From Endotrypanum monterogeii (taxonomy: Eukaryota > Euglenozoa > Kinetoplastea > Trypanosomatida > Trypanosomatidae), in assembly GCA_000333855.2 (NCBI GenBank), contig CM007320.1, positions 797,289 to 861,288 on the forward strand: a stretch of 64,000 bases of DNA. Reading direction: 5' to 3'. The position numbers and the translations under genes were made by a program. The notes beneath the pieces were generated by a model. The model was given only the letters and a program-made list of their open reading frames with translations, had not been told where the DNA came from and made no database searches. Each line of letters begins with the position of its first letter. Within the stretch, counting starts at the first letter, position 1. Below, piece by piece: positions 61,758 through 64,000 of this stretch.

Positions 61758-63340
61758 TTATAATCCCGTACCGCGCATGTGCCTCGTATGCGGGACGATT
61801 CATGCACAGCGAAGATACGAGGGCAGGGCGGGCGGCCGCTGGCGGTGTGTGCTGTACGTGTGTGGACATGACTGTGCGCGGGGGTGATTCCAACAACGCA
61901 ATGTATCTCCGTTACCGGACACGGTCGCTGACGAAAACCATTGATTCCAATAACCAAGATCTGCTATGACTACGCGTGTGTGCATGTGGCGCGCGTGTGC
62001 CGCCGTGCGCTCCTCTCTCCTCCTCCTTCTACCCACCCACCCTCTGACGCGCGCCTTTGTGTGCACTGGTGCAACCGCAGGATGACAAAAGATGTTTCAT
62101 TGTAGTGTGCGCTGAGCTGTACGCGTGCTGAGAAATCGAACATATCGCAAATCACTCCACTCTGAGGGTTGCCGAGTGCGCGCGGGCGGGGGGGGGGCAG
62201 AGGCGTGTGTGTGTGAGCTGTGCTCTGGGTGGTGTTGGTGCTGATAGTGGTGGGGAGAGGCTGGTGCTGTGTCGGCACGTGGTGTGCTTTTCGGTTCTGT
62301 CGAGCGACGCTGTTATAATCCCGTGCCGCGCATGTGCCTCGTATGCGGGACGATTCATGCACAGCGAAGATACGAGGGCAGGGCGGGCGGCCGCTGGCGG
62401 TGTGTGCTGTACGTGTGTGGACATGACTGTGCGCGGGGGTGATTCCAACAACGCAATGTATCTCCGTTACCGGACACGGTCGCTGACGAAAACCATTGAT
62501 TCCAATAACCAAGATCTGCTATGACTACGCGTGTGTGCATGTGGCGCGCGTGTGCCGCCGTGCGCTCCTCTCTCCTCCTCCTTCTACCCACCCACCCTCT
62601 GACGCGCGCCTTTGTGTGCACTGGTGCAACCGCAGGATGACAAAAGATGTTTCATTGTAGTGTGCGCTGAGCTGTACGCGTGCTGAGAAATCGAACATAT
62701 CGCAAATCACTCCACTCTGAGGGTTGCCGAGTGCGCGCGGGCGGGGGGGGGGCAGAGGCGTGTGTGTGTGAGCTGTGCTCTGGGTGGTGTTGGTGCTGAT
62801 AGTGGTGGGGAGAGGCTGGTGCTGTGTCGGCACGTGGTGTGCTTTTCGGTTCTGTCGAGCGACGCTGTTATAATCCCGTGCCGCGCATGTGCCTCGTATG
62901 CGGGACGATTCATGCACAGCGAAGATACGAGGGCAGGGCGGGCGGCCGCTGGCGGTGTGTGCTGTACGTGTGTGGACATGACTGTGCGCGGGGGTGATTC
63001 CAACAACGCAATGTATCTCCGTTACCGGACACGGTCGCTGACGAAAACCATTGATTCCAATAACCAAGATCTGCTATGACTACGCGTGTGTGCATGTGGC
63101 GCGCGTGTGCCGCCGTGCGCTCCTCTCTCCTCCTCCTTCTACCCACCCACCCTCTGACGCGCGCCTTTGTGTGCACTGGTGCAACCGCAGGATGACAAAA
63201 GATGTTTCATTGTAGTGTGCGCTGAGCTGTACGCGTGCTGAGAAATCGAACATATCGCAAATCACTCCACTCTGAGGGTTGCCGAGTGCGCGCGGGCGGG
63301 GGGGGGGCGGAGGCGTGTGTGTGTGAGCTGTGCTCTGGGT
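61758..63340. repeat. Tandem repeat, 555-bp unit, about 2.85 visible copies
   Basis: Three successive units begin at 61758, 62313 and 62868, exactly 555 bp apart, and are nearly identical; I noted single substitutions such as A/G at 61769 against 62324. The third copy is cut by the run of Ns at 63341. The unit is GC-rich, unlike the spacer before it. Because 555 is a multiple of three, frames repeat in every unit. A minus-strand frame of 180 codons fills almost the whole unit (61970-62512 and 62525-63067), and a + strand frame of 105 codons is also open. Both look compositional rather than coding. The true copy number is unknown. Confidence 0.95.
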
Positions 63341-64000
63341 NNNNNNNNNNNNNNNNNNNNNNNNNNNNNNNNNNNNNNNNNNNNNNNNNNNNNNNNNNNN
63401 NNNNNNNNNNNNNNNNNNNNNNNNNNNNNNNNNNNNNNNNNNNNNNNNNNNNNNNNNNNNNNNNNNNNNNNNNNNNNNNNNNNNNNNNNNNNNNNNNNNN
63501 NNNNNNNNNNNNNNNNNNNNNNNNNNNNNNNNNNNNNNNNNNNNNNNNNNNNNNNNNNNNNNNNNNNNNNNNNNNNNNNNNNNNNNNNNNNNNNNNNNNN
63601 NNNNNNNNNNNNNNNNNNNNNNNNNNNNNNNNNNNNNNNNNNNNNNNNNNNNNNNNNNNNNNNNNNNNNNNNNNNNNNNNNNNNNNNNNNNNNNNNNNNN
63701 NNNNNNNNNNNNNNNNNNNNNNNNNNNNNNNNNNNNNNNNNNNNNNNNNNNNNNNNNNNNNNNNNNNNNNNNNNNNNNNNNNNNNNNNNNNNNNNNNNNN
63801 NNNNNNNNNNNNNNNNNNNNNNNNNNNNNNNNNNNNNNNNNNNNNNNNNNNNNNNNNNNNNNNNNNNNNNNNNNNNNNNNNNNNNNNNNNNNNNNNNNNN
63901 NNNNNNNNNNNNNNNNNNNNNNNNNNNNNNNNNNNNNNNNNNNNNNNNNNNNNNNNNNNNNNNNNNNNNNNNNNNNNNNNNNNNNNNNNNNNNNNNNNNN
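63341..64000. other. Assembly gap
   Basis: 660 Ns to the window edge, starting inside the third 555-bp unit. The gap probably hides more copies of the array; its stated length may be arbitrary. Confidence 0.98.

Overview
This window looks like nuclear DNA of a trypanosomatid, most likely Leishmania or a close relative (Leishmaniinae). All supported protein genes lie on the + strand and have no introns. Their codons prefer G or C at the third position, while the long spacers are pyrimidine-rich and full of (CA)n, (TG)n and (TA)n tracts. Most starts are the first ATG after a polypyrimidine tract and an AG, the usual signal for spliced-leader trans-splicing. This fits one polycistronic transcription unit read left to right. 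I see no tRNA, rRNA, spliced-leader RNA or CRISPR. The species cannot be fixed by eye.

Layout: WD40 protein (737-2977); ALG3 mannosyltransferase (5550-6860); long spacer with dispersed repeat A1; PPP-family phosphatase with large insertions (11110-13917); DUF72/YecE-like protein (15128-16630); TPR protein (18147-19142); spacer with repeat B1; 1280-aa hypothetical (22109-25951); probable 69-aa membrane protein (27126-27335); spacer with repeat B2; DENND6-like DENN protein (31833-34646); GNAT acetyltransferase (35217-36302); ER-type membrane J-protein (38026-38892); 735-aa hypothetical (41897-44104); coding-like remnant split by repeat A2; 1434-aa hypothetical with a C-terminal KEN motif (46478-50782); possible 82-aa membrane ORF (50905-51153); DBP2/DDX5-type helicase (52254-53972); inverted repeat copy A3; HAD hydrolase resembling pyrimidine 5'-nucleotidases (56816-57835); p24/emp24 cargo receptor (59203-60003); then a 555-bp tandem repeat (61758-63340) running into 660 Ns.

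Four products act in or around the secretory pathway (ALG3, the membrane J-protein, the DENN protein, p24). Neighbours in trypanosomatid units are usually not functionally grouped, so this may be chance. The least ordinary features are in the spacers: two dispersed repeat families with nearly identical copies (SIDER-like in size and position), several short coding-like stretches broken by single-base shifts, and the collapsed 555-bp array at the right edge.
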